Shown: positions 1 through 7,917, counted from the stretch's first letter. The stretch is DNA of 64,000 bases from an uncultured Alphaproteobacteria bacterium (GCA_944390455.1 CALXPU010000004.1:25471-89470), one strand, 5' to 3'. The notes: generated by a model not told the origin, from the letters alone. Numbers and translations: made by a program.

Positions 1-58
1 CATGCGCTACATTCTCTGTTGCCGTTATCAGCCCTAACGGTAATAGTAATCTTTTCAT
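1..58 (-). CDS. Partial CDS, N-terminus of a probable exported protein
   Basis: A minus-strand ATG at 58-56 is preceded by a purine-rich ribosome site (AGAGAGGA) and opens a frame that runs off the window edge after 19 codons. The start of the peptide (MKRLLLPLGLITA) has the basic-then-hydrophobic look of a signal peptide. A good promoter lies upstream on the same strand. The product cannot be identified from this fragment. Confidence 0.5.
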   Translation of the reverse strand, partial: MKRLLLPLGLITATENVAH

Positions 59-83
59 TAGTCCTCTCTTTTTGTGATGCTTT

Positions 84-112
84 ATCTTAGAAGATACATT
101 CTATTTTTGCAA
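84..112 (-). promoter_or_regulatory. Sigma-70-type promoter for the left-edge minus gene
   Basis: On the minus strand TTGCAA (112-107) and TAAGAT (89-84) are separated by 17 bases, about 25 bases ahead of the ATG at 58. It is divergent from the NAD operon promoter. Confidence 0.45.
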
Positions 113-130
113 TCTGTTTTTATTTTTTTC

Positions 131-158
131 TTGACTTTTGTTCATGCTGCGTTATTTT
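131..158 (+). promoter_or_regulatory. Candidate promoter of the NAD salvage operon
   Basis: TTGACT at 131-136 is followed after 16 bases by TATTTT at 153-158. A TATAAT hexamer also sits at 158-163, but at 21 bases its spacing is too long. Transcription from here would include the structured leader upstream of nadM. Confidence 0.4.
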
Positions 159-164
159 ATAATT

Positions 165-216
165 GTTCTTGGTGCTTGCAGGGCTTATAAGCACGGAACT
201 TTGATAAAACTGAGCC
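165..216 (+). ncRNA. Candidate pseudoknot riboswitch aptamer, copy 1 (nadM leader)
   Basis: The lower stem GTTC 165-168 pairs with GAAC 196-199 and the upper stem GTGCTT 172-177 pairs with AAGCAC 189-194. The 11-base loop GCAGGGCTTAT spans 178-188. Loop bases GGCTTA 182-187 can pair with TGAGCC 211-216 (one G-U pair), giving an H-type pseudoknot with an 11-base linker. The same loop and architecture recur before pncA with different stem sequences. It matches no riboswitch consensus I can recall. The structure is read by eye and not computed, and the ligand is unknown. Confidence 0.55.
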
Positions 217-287
217 GGTTTGATGAGATTTTATTTTGAGTACTCTTTTAGAGTTTCATTGGCGGCTCCTTATAAGGAGTTTTTTTT
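212..287 (+). promoter_or_regulatory. Candidate expression platform: SD-sequestering or terminator hairpin with a competing pairing
   Basis: The perfect palindrome CTCCTTATAAGGAG at 266-279 contains the nadM ribosome site AAGGAG (274-279). It is followed by eight T residues that abut the ATG at 288, so it can act as an SD sequestor or a terminator. CGGCTC 263-268 overlaps its 5' arm and is exactly complementary to GAGCCG 212-217, the 3' pseudoknot strand of the upstream element. A small hairpin at 242-254 (ACTCT/AGAGT) lies between and would bring the two arms together. Confidence 0.5.
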
Positions 288-830
288 ATGTCTGAATATA
301 AATACAAACACGGTTTAAGCATTATGAGAGCGCAACCCTTTCATATCGGTCATCAAAAACTGATTGATAAGATGCTCAACGAATGCGAACGCGTAACGAT
401 TGTTCTGGGGTCCATTCAAGAACAGGGAACTTCCAGAAATCCTCTAAACTACACCACCCGCAAGAAAATGATCCAAAATATCTATCGTTCTAAGCCGGAA
501 TATGAAAGACTTAAAATTGTCGGTATTTTTGACATTAATAATCCGGCGGAATGGGGAGAGTATGTTCTTGATTTTATCAAAGAAAGCTTTCCAGATTTAC
601 CCAAACCCGATGTTTATTATGCCGGTTCGGCTTATGATGCGCATTGGTTTAGAGAATGTTTCAATAATATTGAACTGGTTGACCGTACCGATCCGAACTT
701 TCCGTTTGTTACCGGAACGATGGTGCGTGATATGATTAAATTCGGCGATGCAAGATGGAAAAACTTTATCGCTCCGGAAAATCATCATATCATAGAAGAA
801 TACTTTAATAAGAAAAAAGGTATTATTTAA
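288..830 (+). CDS. nadM: Nicotinamide/nicotinate-nucleotide adenylyltransferase, NadM type
   Basis: This enzyme transfers AMP from ATP to NMN or NaMN, making NAD or NaAD in the cytoplasm. The nucleotidyltransferase signature FHIGH is near residues 18-22 within a Rossmann start, and a C-terminal GTMVRDMI segment occupies the place of the family's ISTxxR-like ATP-binding motif. At 180 aa it is single-domain size, without the Nudix domain of some relatives. It is the first gene of an apparent operon with pncA, pncB and nadE. AAGGAG stands 8 bases before the ATG inside a palindrome. Pathway context suggests it works on NaMN, but substrate preference cannot be read from sequence. Confidence 0.85.
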   Translation: MSEYKYKHGLSIMRAQPFHIGHQKLIDKMLNECERVTIVLGSIQEQGTSRNPLNYTTRKKMIQNIYRSKPEYERLKIVGIFDINNPAEWGEYVLDFIKESFPDLPKPDVYYAGSAYDAHWFRECFNNIELVDRTDPNFPFVTGTMVRDMIKFGDARWKNFIAPENHHIIEEYFNKKKGII

Positions 831-842
831 TTTTTTATCCAT

Positions 843-908
843 ACATCTGCGTCTTCTGAAGGGCTTATAGAAGACAGATGTTTCTTAACCCCAATAAGCC
901 TGAAGGGA
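843..908 (+). ncRNA. Candidate pseudoknot riboswitch, copy 2 (pncA leader)
   Basis: The lower stem ACATCT 843-848 pairs with AGATGT 876-881. After a two-base bulge, GTCTTCT 851-857 pairs with AGAAGAC 869-875. The 11-base loop GAAGGGCTTAT (858-868) differs from copy 1 at one position. GGCTTAT 862-868 pairs perfectly with ATAAGCC 894-900 across a 12-base linker. The pncA ribosome site GAAGGGA (902-908) begins two bases after this pseudoknot strand, so folding would hide it. Stem sequences differ from copy 1 while the pairing is kept. Confidence 0.55.
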
Positions 909-916
909 TTTATCTC

Positions 917-1543
917 ATGACTAATAATCGTATTTTAATGCGAATTGATTTTCAAAATGATTTTGTTCATTCTCATGGCGCTCTGACCGTTAATGCGCCG
1001 GAATTGATTGATAAACATCAAAAATTTGCCGACAACCTCTTTCCCAGCAGTTTTGATAAAATTATTGATACATACGATACGCATTTTAACGAAACTTATC
1101 CGCAAACCATAGAAGCGCAAAGCTTTCCTCCGCATTGTATTTTTGGTTCGTGGGGATGGCAGCAGGCCGCTCCGTTTAAGAATGAACTTAATGTGGTTAA
1201 AATGTTTAAGTCCACAACTAATATCTGGAATGAGGTACGCTCTTACCAAGATTTGGCGCAAGATTGGAACGGCAAAAATGTTTATCTTTGCGGCGTTTTA
1301 AGTGATATTTGCGTGCAACAAGCCATGAACGGTTTGCTTAAAAAAGGTGCTAACGTTATTGTTATTGAAGATTTATGTTTAGGTAAAGACAGACAGATTA
1401 CAGATATTCTTCAAGATGATGTTTATCGTCCGTTTATTGAGCAAGGGAAATTGAAAACAATTACCACCGCGCAATTTTTTCGTTCATCCCTTTTAGAAAA
1501 GAAAATCCAGCATAATCTTGTTAATAAAGCCAGAGGAGAATAG
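917..1543 (+). CDS. pncA: Nicotinamidase
   Basis: The enzyme hydrolyses nicotinamide to nicotinate, the entry step of the salvage route encoded here. It belongs to the isochorismatase-like hydrolases. The catalytic Asp lies in RIDFQNDF near the N-terminus, a candidate Lys is in VVKMFKS, and the nucleophile Cys is in the conserved GVLSDICVQQ segment. DTHF and FPPHC supply the likely metal-binding Asp and His residues. I chose the ATG at 917 (208 aa) because GAAGGGA lies 8 bases before it. An in-frame ATG at 878 would fall inside the leader hairpin and has a weak ribosome site. pncB starts two bases after the stop. Confidence 0.88.
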   Translation: MTNNRILMRIDFQNDFVHSHGALTVNAPELIDKHQKFADNLFPSSFDKIIDTYDTHFNETYPQTIEAQSFPPHCIFGSWGWQQAAPFKNELNVVKMFKSTTNIWNEVRSYQDLAQDWNGKNVYLCGVLSDICVQQAMNGLLKKGANVIVIEDLCLGKDRQITDILQDDVYRPFIEQGKLKTITTAQFFRSSLLEKKIQHNLVNKARGE

Positions 1544-1545
1544 CC

Positions 1546-3032
1546 ATGAATACACAAACTTTCAGAACCAGACCTAACCTTTTAGAAACAGGTTCTCCGC
1601 TCTTTTGTGATTTTTATCATTTAACGATGGCACAAACGTGGTTTTTAGACGGAAAAGCCGAAGAACATAAAGTTTCTGAAGCTTTTTTCCGTAAATGTCC
1701 TTTTGGTGGCAGCTACTTAATGGCGGCTGGCTTAGGTGAATTTTTACAATGGATTGATAATTGGTATTTTTCTGATGAGGATATAGCGGATTTGCGAACC
1801 TATACAAATGCTGACGGAACTCCTGTTTTTTGTGATGAATTTATTGACTTTGTTAAAGGAAAAACTTTAAAAGTTAATATTAACGCACTGAAAGAAGGAG
1901 AAATTGTTTTTCCGAACGAGCCGGTTTATTCTATTTCCGGTCCTAATTGGCAAGTTGAAATTGTTGAAGCGGCTTTATTAAATATCTTTAATCCGCAAAG
2001 TCTTATTGCCACAAAAGCATCTCGTATGGCTTTAGCAGCTTCTGCTGATAATATTAAGCGTCCATTATTGGAATTTGGTTTGCGTCGTGATCACGAATTA
2101 GGTGGTTTTACAGAAACACGCGCCGCTTTTATTGGTGGTGCCACCGCTACTTCTAATACCAAAGCCGCCAGACACTATAATATTCCGGCAGCAGGCACTA
2201 TGGCTCACTCTTTTATTATGAGTTACGAAAAAGAACTTGATGCGTTTAAGGCGTATATACGGCACAATCCATCTAATACCACTTTGCTGGTTGATACGTA
2301 TGATACAAGGCAAGGTATTCAAAATGCTATTCAAGCCTCTCTTGATACAAAAATTCCGCTTATGGGTATTCGTATTGATTCCGGCGATTTGGCTTATTGG
2401 GGAAAAGAGGCGCGGCGAATGCTGGATGATGCCGGTTTTAACAAAACAAAACTGGTGGCTTCCAATGATTTGGACGAGCATTTAATTGAAAATCTATTGT
2501 TGGTTCAGAAAGCTCCTTACGATATTATGGCGCCGGTACCAAACTGGTTACAGCATATGACACCCCTGCCCTTGGTGGTGTTTTCAAAACAAAATCTTAT
2601 TTAGGTAAGCCTAAAATTAAAGTCGCAGAAGGAAAAACTACTATTCCTGGTGCTACAAACGTTATCCGTATTGAGAAAAACGGACAATTTAACGGTGACA
2701 TCATTTGCAAGGCTGATGACGAAATTATTAAAGACGGAGAAATTTCTCGTAATCTAACTTCGTATACGTTAGGTAGCACTAATCAATCTCGTATTACATT
2801 TGCTAAAGGAGAAAAAGCTCATTTACTCTTATCTCCGGTGGTTCGCGAGGGAAAAATTATTGTCGAGCCTGAATTGGATTTACGCCTTCTGCAACAGCGA
2901 GGACACACTAATCTGGCAAAATTTGACGAGGCTTATAAAAGACTTGTTAATCCCCATGTTTACGGCGTTGGTTTGGAAGCCGGTTTATTTGCTTTGCAAC
3001 AAAATTTAATTCAGGCGCATCGTACGATGTAA
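1546..3032 (+). pseudogene. pncB: Nicotinate phosphoribosyltransferase with a one-base frameshift
   Basis: The enzyme joins nicotinate to PRPP to make NaMN. The first frame is intact to about 2528 and then leaves the family sequence, ending at 2604. From 2529 the +1 frame resumes with the conserved GAGTKLVTAYDTPALGG block and stays open to the stop at 3030-3032, including the C-terminal NPHVYGVGLEAG region. Loss of one base in the ATGG|CGCC stretch at 2527-2534, for instance a G beside 2529-2530, explains it. Repaired, the protein would be about 495 aa, a normal length. The downstream part shows no other damage, so the lesion is recent, an assembly error, or (less likely) recoded. It lies between pncA and nadE in the operon. 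Confidence 0.85.
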
Positions 3033-3051
3033 TATTTTAGGAGATTATACT

Positions 3052-3831
3052 ATGGAAAATATTTGGAACAAACTTAAGCTTGGTTTGAGTGATTATTGTC
3101 AGAAAAATGGGTTTCATCAAGTTATTTTAGGACTTTCCGGTGGACTTGATTCCGCTATTACCGCCGTATTGGCAGCTGATACGCTGGGCGGAAAAAACGT
3201 TAAGGCGGTCATGATGAAAACACGCTATACTTCTGATTTAAGCCTTAAAATTGCACGAAAAATTGCAGAACTCAATCATCTTGATTTTCAAGAACTTGAC
3301 ATTGAACCACTCATTCAAACAGAAACCTCTTTTCTAGAGCAAGCCTTTGATGATGATGTTAAAGGGCTAACTTTAGAAAATCTACAAGCAAGAATTCGGG
3401 GGCAAATTCTTATGGCTTTTTCTAATCAGATTGATGGGTTGGTTTTAGCTTGTGGTAATAAATCTGAGGCTTTAACCGGTTACTGTACTCTGTACGGCGA
3501 TACATGTGGCGGTTTGATGCCTATCGGAAATCTCTACAAAACTACTATTTTTGAATTGGCTAAGTGGCGTAACAGCTTAAATATGGTTCTTCCTGATGAG
3601 GTTATTACACGAGCCCCTTCCGCCGAACTTGCCGAAGGTCAGAAAGATGAAAACACTCTTCCGCCTTATGCTGTTTTAGACCGCATTTTGAAACTTATGG
3701 TTGATGAGCAAAAATCTGTTGAGGAACTTTGTTCTCTTGGCTTTGAACCTGCAACCGTGCAACGCGTTCAGCAACTTGTACAACGTTCAGCTTTCAAACG
3801 TAAGCAAATGGCGGACGCTTTACCGCTTTAG
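3052..3831 (+). CDS. nadE: NAD(+) synthetase, ammonia-dependent type
   Basis: The enzyme amidates nicotinate adenine dinucleotide to NAD, the last step of the pathway. The ATP pyrophosphatase P-loop SGGLDSA is near residue 30, and the product lacks the glutaminase domain of the large form (259 aa in total), so ammonia should be the nitrogen donor. Motifs such as GNKSEALTGYCTLYGD and the PSAEL segment are typical of the family. The ribosome site TAGGAGA stands before the ATG, 19 bases after the pncB stop. A terminator follows directly, closing the operon. Confidence 0.92.
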   Translation: MENIWNKLKLGLSDYCQKNGFHQVILGLSGGLDSAITAVLAADTLGGKNVKAVMMKTRYTSDLSLKIARKIAELNHLDFQELDIEPLIQTETSFLEQAFDDDVKGLTLENLQARIRGQILMAFSNQIDGLVLACGNKSEALTGYCTLYGDTCGGLMPIGNLYKTTIFELAKWRNSLNMVLPDEVITRAPSAELAEGQKDENTLPPYAVLDRILKLMVDEQKSVEELCSLGFEPATVQRVQQLVQRSAFKRKQMADALPL

Positions 3832-3848
3832 GGTTTCTTATTTCAAAA

Positions 3849-3875
3849 AAGCACCTCCTTTCATTGGAGGTGCTT
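3849..3875. terminator. Bidirectional terminator after nadE and the CMD-like gene
   Basis: AAGCACCTCC (3849-3858) pairs with GGAGGTGCTT (3866-3875) around a 7-base loop. On the minus strand it is followed by a run of six U, on the plus strand by a weaker GGUUUU tail. It separates convergent genes. Confidence 0.85.
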
Positions 3876-3879
3876 GGTT

Positions 3880-4728
3880 TTATTCCAGTTCGCTTTTTAG
3901 AATTTTCAATGCTTTTAATCCATTCGGAAATCCTATGTATGGCATACATTGTATAATCGCTGCGGCTACTTCTTCCGGCTTATTTCCTGCTTTTAGACTT
4001 CCTTTTATATGGCTTGATAAAGTATCCCAGTTGCCTGAGGTTACCAATATTCCGATAGTCAGTAATTCTCTGGTTTTCATATCTAGCACGCCTCGAGTGC
4101 AAAAATCTCCGAAATATACTTCTGTCAATAAGCGAGCTGCTTCATCGCCCATATTTTTAGGTAGTCCTTCTAACATGTCCTTTATCTCAGTGCCATACAA
4201 CGGTTGTTGCAAAGCCAGGCCTTTTTCGTGGCGATTTTCTTCAGTTACTTGGTTTTGATTTTCTAATGGTAATTTAATTCCATTTTCGGTAAACACCTCA
4301 TTTATCGTATTGAGTGCGTTTAATGTTTTCGGAAACCCTATAAATGGAGCACACTGATATACGGCCTCTCTTAACTCCAATGGTGTCACCCCGACATTTA
4401 ACGCAGCTTGAGCATGCGCTTTTAACTGCGGTAATGTTTGTTGCGTGCTTAAAGATATAACCGTCAACATCTCTCTGGTTTTCATATCCAATTCACCAAT
4501 GGTGAAAACTTCTCCGAATATATATTTTTGCAAAATTTGCATCATTTCCGGATCTGTTCCCGTATTGGTTAAGGCTTCTCCGTTAAATAAGGTACGAAAA
4601 TTTCTTTTACATATCTCGGTTCTATTCATATTATTTTCTCCCAATGTTTGATTTGCCGCTTGTGTTGAAAATGATGCAAACATCATTATACCTAAGGCGA
4701 CACCGTATAATACCCTATGTTTACGCAT
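3880..4728 (-). CDS. Exported protein with two carboxymuconolactone decarboxylase-like domains
   Basis: The 282-aa protein starts with a signal peptide (cleavage probably after FSTQA, near residue 24) and carries two CMD-type helical domains, roughly residues 65-145 and 185-280. Each contains an LDMKTRE(M/L)LT segment and ends with a P(F/Y)IGFP(K/N) motif. The paired cysteines of the AhpD-type peroxidase branch are not present in the equivalent segments, so a thiol role is unlikely. CMD-like proteins act on lactones or have unknown substrates. It overlaps the upstream membrane-protein gene by 8 bases and ends at the bidirectional terminator. Periplasmic location is inferred from the signal peptide. 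Confidence 0.8.
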   Translation of the reverse strand: MRKHRVLYGVALGIMMFASFSTQAANQTLGENNMNRTEICKRNFRTLFNGEALTNTGTDPEMMQILQKYIFGEVFTIGELDMKTREMLTVISLSTQQTLPQLKAHAQAALNVGVTPLELREAVYQCAPFIGFPKTLNALNTINEVFTENGIKLPLENQNQVTEENRHEKGLALQQPLYGTEIKDMLEGLPKNMGDEAARLLTEVYFGDFCTRGVLDMKTRELLTIGILVTSGNWDTLSSHIKGSLKAGNKPEEVAAAIIQCMPYIGFPNGLKALKILKSELE

Positions 4729-5203
4729 GTTCTATTCCTACCTTTTGCTTTATTATCTCTACGACTGTTTTTTCATCATCTTCTGATAAAATCCCATACA
4801 ACGGAACAGCAAACGGAGTAAATTCGCCATTGTGTTTTTGTAAAAAATTGTAGTGATAATCTATATTCTCTTTAGGATGTAAAATCAGAACTTTGTATTT
4901 TTTTAAGCAACAACAAACCTCTTTTTCTTCAATGCTCTTTATATCAGACCACTTCAACTTATCACTTAAATCTAATTTTATCCCCTCTTCATCCACCATA
5001 ATAGCTTGATGTTTGAGGACGTATTTCCAAATCCACCCCAGCCAAGAAAACACACATAAACCTATCAAAATTTGTGTTTGTATCCAATATAGCAGGCATA
5101 CACACTTAATGCTCCAGTAGCTTAAGGTTATGGTCAAAGCCAAATTTAAAATCAGCCACGCATTTACCTTATTAAATTTATAGTAAAATATTTGTTTTTC
5201 CAT
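4721..5203 (-). CDS. Small membrane protein of unknown function
   Basis: The 160-aa product has two hydrophobic segments near residues 15-35 and 42-60. A cytoplasmic or periplasmic part of mixed charge follows, containing a KLKWSDIKSIEEKE stretch like those in bacterial PH-like membrane proteins. A CCC triplet lies near residue 97. I do not recognise the family. It is translationally coupled (8-base overlap) to the exported CMD-like protein, suggesting a shared envelope role. Confidence 0.65.
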   Translation of the reverse strand: MEKQIFYYKFNKVNAWLILNLALTITLSYWSIKCVCLLYWIQTQILIGLCVFSWLGWIWKYVLKHQAIMVDEEGIKLDLSDKLKWSDIKSIEEKEVCCCLKKYKVLILHPKENIDYHYNFLQKHNGEFTPFAVPLYGILSEDDEKTVVEIIKQKVGIEHA

Positions 5204-5345
5204 TATTTTCTCTCCCTTGTTATCGATTCTGATTTTAGTGTAACTCTTAGAGTTTGCTCTAAGTCAAGTATTTTCTTATAATTTCTTTGCTTGCTTCTTT
5301 CTTTTTCTATGTTATGCTGTTTTACAAATTATAGGATGTTTTCAT

Positions 5346-5906
5346 ATGCTCTATTCAACAACATACATTTCACCTTTAGGAACACTCTTTTTAGAAAGTG
5401 ACGAAACTCATATAATCGGGTTGAGAAATAATTATTGGAGACAACATTCTAAAACTTTTCATCCATCTTTTCCTGATGGTTCAACACTTACATGTATGCA
5501 ACAAGCTAAAAATTGGTTAGATATTTATTTTTCAGGACAAAAACCTGATTTTACTCCTCCATTATCTCTTTTGGGTTCAGATTTTCAAAAACAAGTTTGG
5601 CGATTGTTGCTTGATATTCCTTACGGAACTCTGACAACTTATGGTGAAATTGCAAAGAAAATTGCGCAAATACGCCATTTAAAATCTATGTCTGCACAAG
5701 CTGTCGGTGGGGCGGTTGGCGCTAATCCGATTGCGATTATTATTCCATGCCATAGAGTTATTGGTAAAAATAATAGTCTTGTAGGGTTTGGCGGTGGTTT
5801 AAAGTTTAAATCTAAACTATTGGAATTAGAAAATATTTCCACACAATCTTTGATTATACCTAAAAATAGTCGTTTTCTTGAAACTTCGGCTGATGCCTTT
5901 GATTAA
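5346..5906 (+). CDS. ogt: Methylated-DNA--[protein]-cysteine S-methyltransferase
   Basis: This suicide repair protein removes alkyl groups from O6-alkylguanine onto its own cysteine. The active-site PCHRVIG is near residue 138, preceded by the helix-turn-helix segment with LLDIPYGTLTTYGEIA and followed by LVGFGGGLKFKSKLLELE. At 186 aa it has the usual Ogt/MGMT size, with a poorly conserved N-terminal ribonuclease-H-like domain. The C-terminal tail after LLELE is about 25 residues longer than the core needs. It stands alone between the minus-strand gene pair and the CorC-like gene. Confidence 0.92.
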   Translation: MLYSTTYISPLGTLFLESDETHIIGLRNNYWRQHSKTFHPSFPDGSTLTCMQQAKNWLDIYFSGQKPDFTPPLSLLGSDFQKQVWRLLLDIPYGTLTTYGEIAKKIAQIRHLKSMSAQAVGGAVGANPIAIIIPCHRVIGKNNSLVGFGGGLKFKSKLLELENISTQSLIIPKNSRFLETSADAFD

Positions 5907-5941
5907 ACGACATAAATCTTTTATTTTGCTTAAAAGAATTA

Positions 5942-5970
5942 TTGACATCTGTAAAACCTTATTATATGCT
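5942..5970 (+). promoter_or_regulatory. Sigma-70-type promoter of the CorC-like gene
   Basis: TTGACA at 5942-5947 and TATGCT at 5965-5970 are 17 bases apart, and the ATG at 6015 follows about 40 bases downstream. Confidence 0.6.
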
Positions 5971-6014
5971 GTAAAGCGTGTTTAATGTATTTGAGGTAGT
6001 TCAAAAATAATCAT

Positions 6015-7346
6015 ATGAGTCCCGTTTATGGATATATCTTTAATTTATTTTTAGTTTTATTTTTAGTTTTTTGTAATGCTTTTTTCGTTGTTTCTGAATT
6101 TGCGATTGTAAAAATCCGCCGCACTAAGCTTGAAGAGTTGGCGCACGGAGGAAATAAATCTGCTAAAATCGCGCTGAAAATTAACGAACATATGAACACT
6201 TATCTAAGCGCAATTCAGCTTGGTATTACTCTTGCTTCTTTGGGATTAGGTTGGTTAGGTGAACCGGCTGTTTCTCGCTTGCTGGAAGATTTATTCTCCG
6301 GTTTCTTTGCTGATAATAAAATTTTATTGCACTCTTTAAGCTTTGGTATTGCTTTTACATTCATCACATTGTTGCACGTTGTTTTTGGTGAGTTGGTTCC
6401 AAAGTCTATGGCTATTCAAGATACAGAACGCTATGCTATGCTTATTGCCAGACCTCTTTATACCTTTAACAAAATTTTTGCACCTTTCATTTGGGTATTT
6501 GACCACGTTACAATGTGGATTTTGAAAATGATGGGGGTTAAGCAAACTGACGAAAATGAAGATGCTCACTCTGAAGAAGAAATCAAATTAATTATTGATG
6601 CTTCTCAAAAAGGTGGCGTTATTGATGATACCGAAAGTGAAATCATTCAAAATGCTATTTGCTTCTCTGAAATCTCTGCTCACGAAATTATGATCCCTCG
6701 TCAGGAAATGAAGTGTATTTATCAAAACAGTAGCTATAACGAAATTATGGAATTTGTTAAACAACATAAACACACTCGTTTTCCGCTTTGCAACGGCGAT
6801 AAAGATCAAATTATCGGTATGATACATATTCGTGATTTGTTGGAATGCAAAAATTCTCCACACAAAGATATTTTGAGCAAAATTGTTCGTAATATTTTGT
6901 TTGTACCGGAAAATAAATCCATTTCAGAAATTTTACATGAAATGATGAAGAAGCGCATTCATCTGGCCGTGGTTGTTGATGAATACGGCGGAACGGCAGG
7001 TCTTCTTTCCATGGAAGATATTTTGGAAGAATTAGTTGGTGATATTCAGGACGAACATGACGAAATTACTGATACGCCTGTTAAGAAAATTAATGAAAGA
7101 GTATGCGAATTTGACGGATTATATCTTGTTGAAGATGCTTATGATTGCTTAGGACTTCCTTATTGCGAACACGAAGAGAGCACAATGGGTGGATATGTCT
7201 TCAACTTACTAGGTCGCGAACCCGTGGTTGGTGACCAGACTGAAGACGATTATTGTATCTATGAAGTGCTTGAAGTGGATAATATGCGTATTACCCGAGT
7301 TAAGACTACTGTCAAAGAACAATGCGAGATGGTTAGCGCAGAATAA
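6015..7346 (+). CDS. HlyC/CorC (CNNM) family membrane protein with CBS pair
   Basis: The 443-aa protein has an N-terminal DUF21/CNNM transmembrane domain (about residues 1-190, with several hydrophobic helices), then a CBS-domain pair (about 215-340) and a C-terminal CorC_HlyC domain (from about residue 355, LYLVEDAYDCLGLPY). The family is linked to magnesium, cobalt or sodium export and includes proteins misnamed hemolysins. The linker contains the typical EEEIKLIIDAS and SEIIQNAI segments, and the CBS part has MIPRQEM and the VVVDEYGGTAGLLSMED block. It has its own promoter. A DUF4402 gene follows 31 bases later on the same strand, so read-through is possible. Confidence 0.88.
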   Translation: MSPVYGYIFNLFLVLFLVFCNAFFVVSEFAIVKIRRTKLEELAHGGNKSAKIALKINEHMNTYLSAIQLGITLASLGLGWLGEPAVSRLLEDLFSGFFADNKILLHSLSFGIAFTFITLLHVVFGELVPKSMAIQDTERYAMLIARPLYTFNKIFAPFIWVFDHVTMWILKMMGVKQTDENEDAHSEEEIKLIIDASQKGGVIDDTESEIIQNAICFSEISAHEIMIPRQEMKCIYQNSSYNEIMEFVKQHKHTRFPLCNGDKDQIIGMIHIRDLLECKNSPHKDILSKIVRNILFVPENKSISEILHEMMKKRIHLAVVVDEYGGTAGLLSMEDILEELVGDIQDEHDEITDTPVKKINERVCEFDGLYLVEDAYDCLGLPYCEHEESTMGGYVFNLLGREPVVGDQTEDDYCIYEVLEVDNMRITRVKTTVKEQCEMVSAE

Positions 7347-7377
7347 TTTTTTCTTGGTGAAACAATAAGGAGGTATT

Positions 7378-7917
7378 ATGTCAAAAGTTTATTTAAATAC
7401 TATCGTTATTGTTTCACTCCTTACTTTTACCAATTTTTCCGTTCTGGCTGAAGATAATGTCAAAACCCAGCAAAACTATGGTCATGAACTTTCAACAATA
7501 GGCAGAGTGCGTGCTACAATTGTAGCTCCGGTTTCAGCTACAACTTCAAACGATTTACGCTTTGGTATGATTGTAAAAAATAATGCCGGGGATGTTACCG
7601 TTGATGAAGAAGGAAATCGTACCACAACGGGTCCCGGATTAGCAACAAGCGGTTATTCAGCTGGCTCAATACGCCTAAGAGGACCGAGAGCTCAAGCTGT
7701 TTCTGTAGATATTCCTGAAGCGCATATTTATGATAATGCCGATAACACTGTTAACGTGCATTCTTTTACAACCAATCAAGATAACAGTAAGTTGATTACT
7801 CTAGATGCACAAAACGGCAAAGCCGATATTGATGTGGGTGCTTCGCTTAATATTTCTGATACAGATACTCAAGGCGGGGCGCGTATGGGCGTTTATCGCG
7901 TACAGACTTCTTATTAG
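7378..7917 (+). CDS. DUF4402 pilin-like subunit 1
   Basis: The 179-aa secreted protein has a signal peptide (about 24 residues, ending VLA). One DUF4402 beta-sandwich domain follows, with hallmarks ATIVAPVSA, LRFGMIV and a C-terminal YRVQTSY. DUF4402 proteins are pilus or surface subunits found beside chaperone-usher genes, as here. Between the signal peptide and the domain is a stretch of about 20 residues that could act as a donor strand, which is inference. A strong AAGGAGG lies ahead of the ATG. It differs most from its neighbours at the C-terminus, ending QTSY rather than TVSY, so it may be a minor or terminating subunit. Confidence 0.8.
   Translation: MSKVYLNTIVIVSLLTFTNFSVLAEDNVKTQQNYGHELSTIGRVRATIVAPVSATTSNDLRFGMIVKNNAGDVTVDEEGNRTTTGPGLATSGYSAGSIRLRGPRAQAVSVDIPEAHIYDNADNTVNVHSFTTNQDNSKLITLDAQNGKADIDVGASLNISDTDTQGGARMGVYRVQTSY

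Noticed and set aside
165..216. Known NAD-II, preQ1 or SAM-II riboswitch
   Set aside because: All are small pseudoknots, but the loop AGGGCTTAT and stem layout do not match their consensus sequences as I recall them; only a covariance search could settle this.
2800..3009. Short frames beside the pncB 3' half as independent genes
   Set aside because: The real 3' half continues NAPRTase homology in one frame from 2529 to 3032; the other frames are shadows.
3701..4258. 185-residue plus-strand frame over the nadE end and the CMD-like gene
   Set aside because: It runs through the bidirectional terminator and opposite to a gene with a signal peptide and two recognisable domains.
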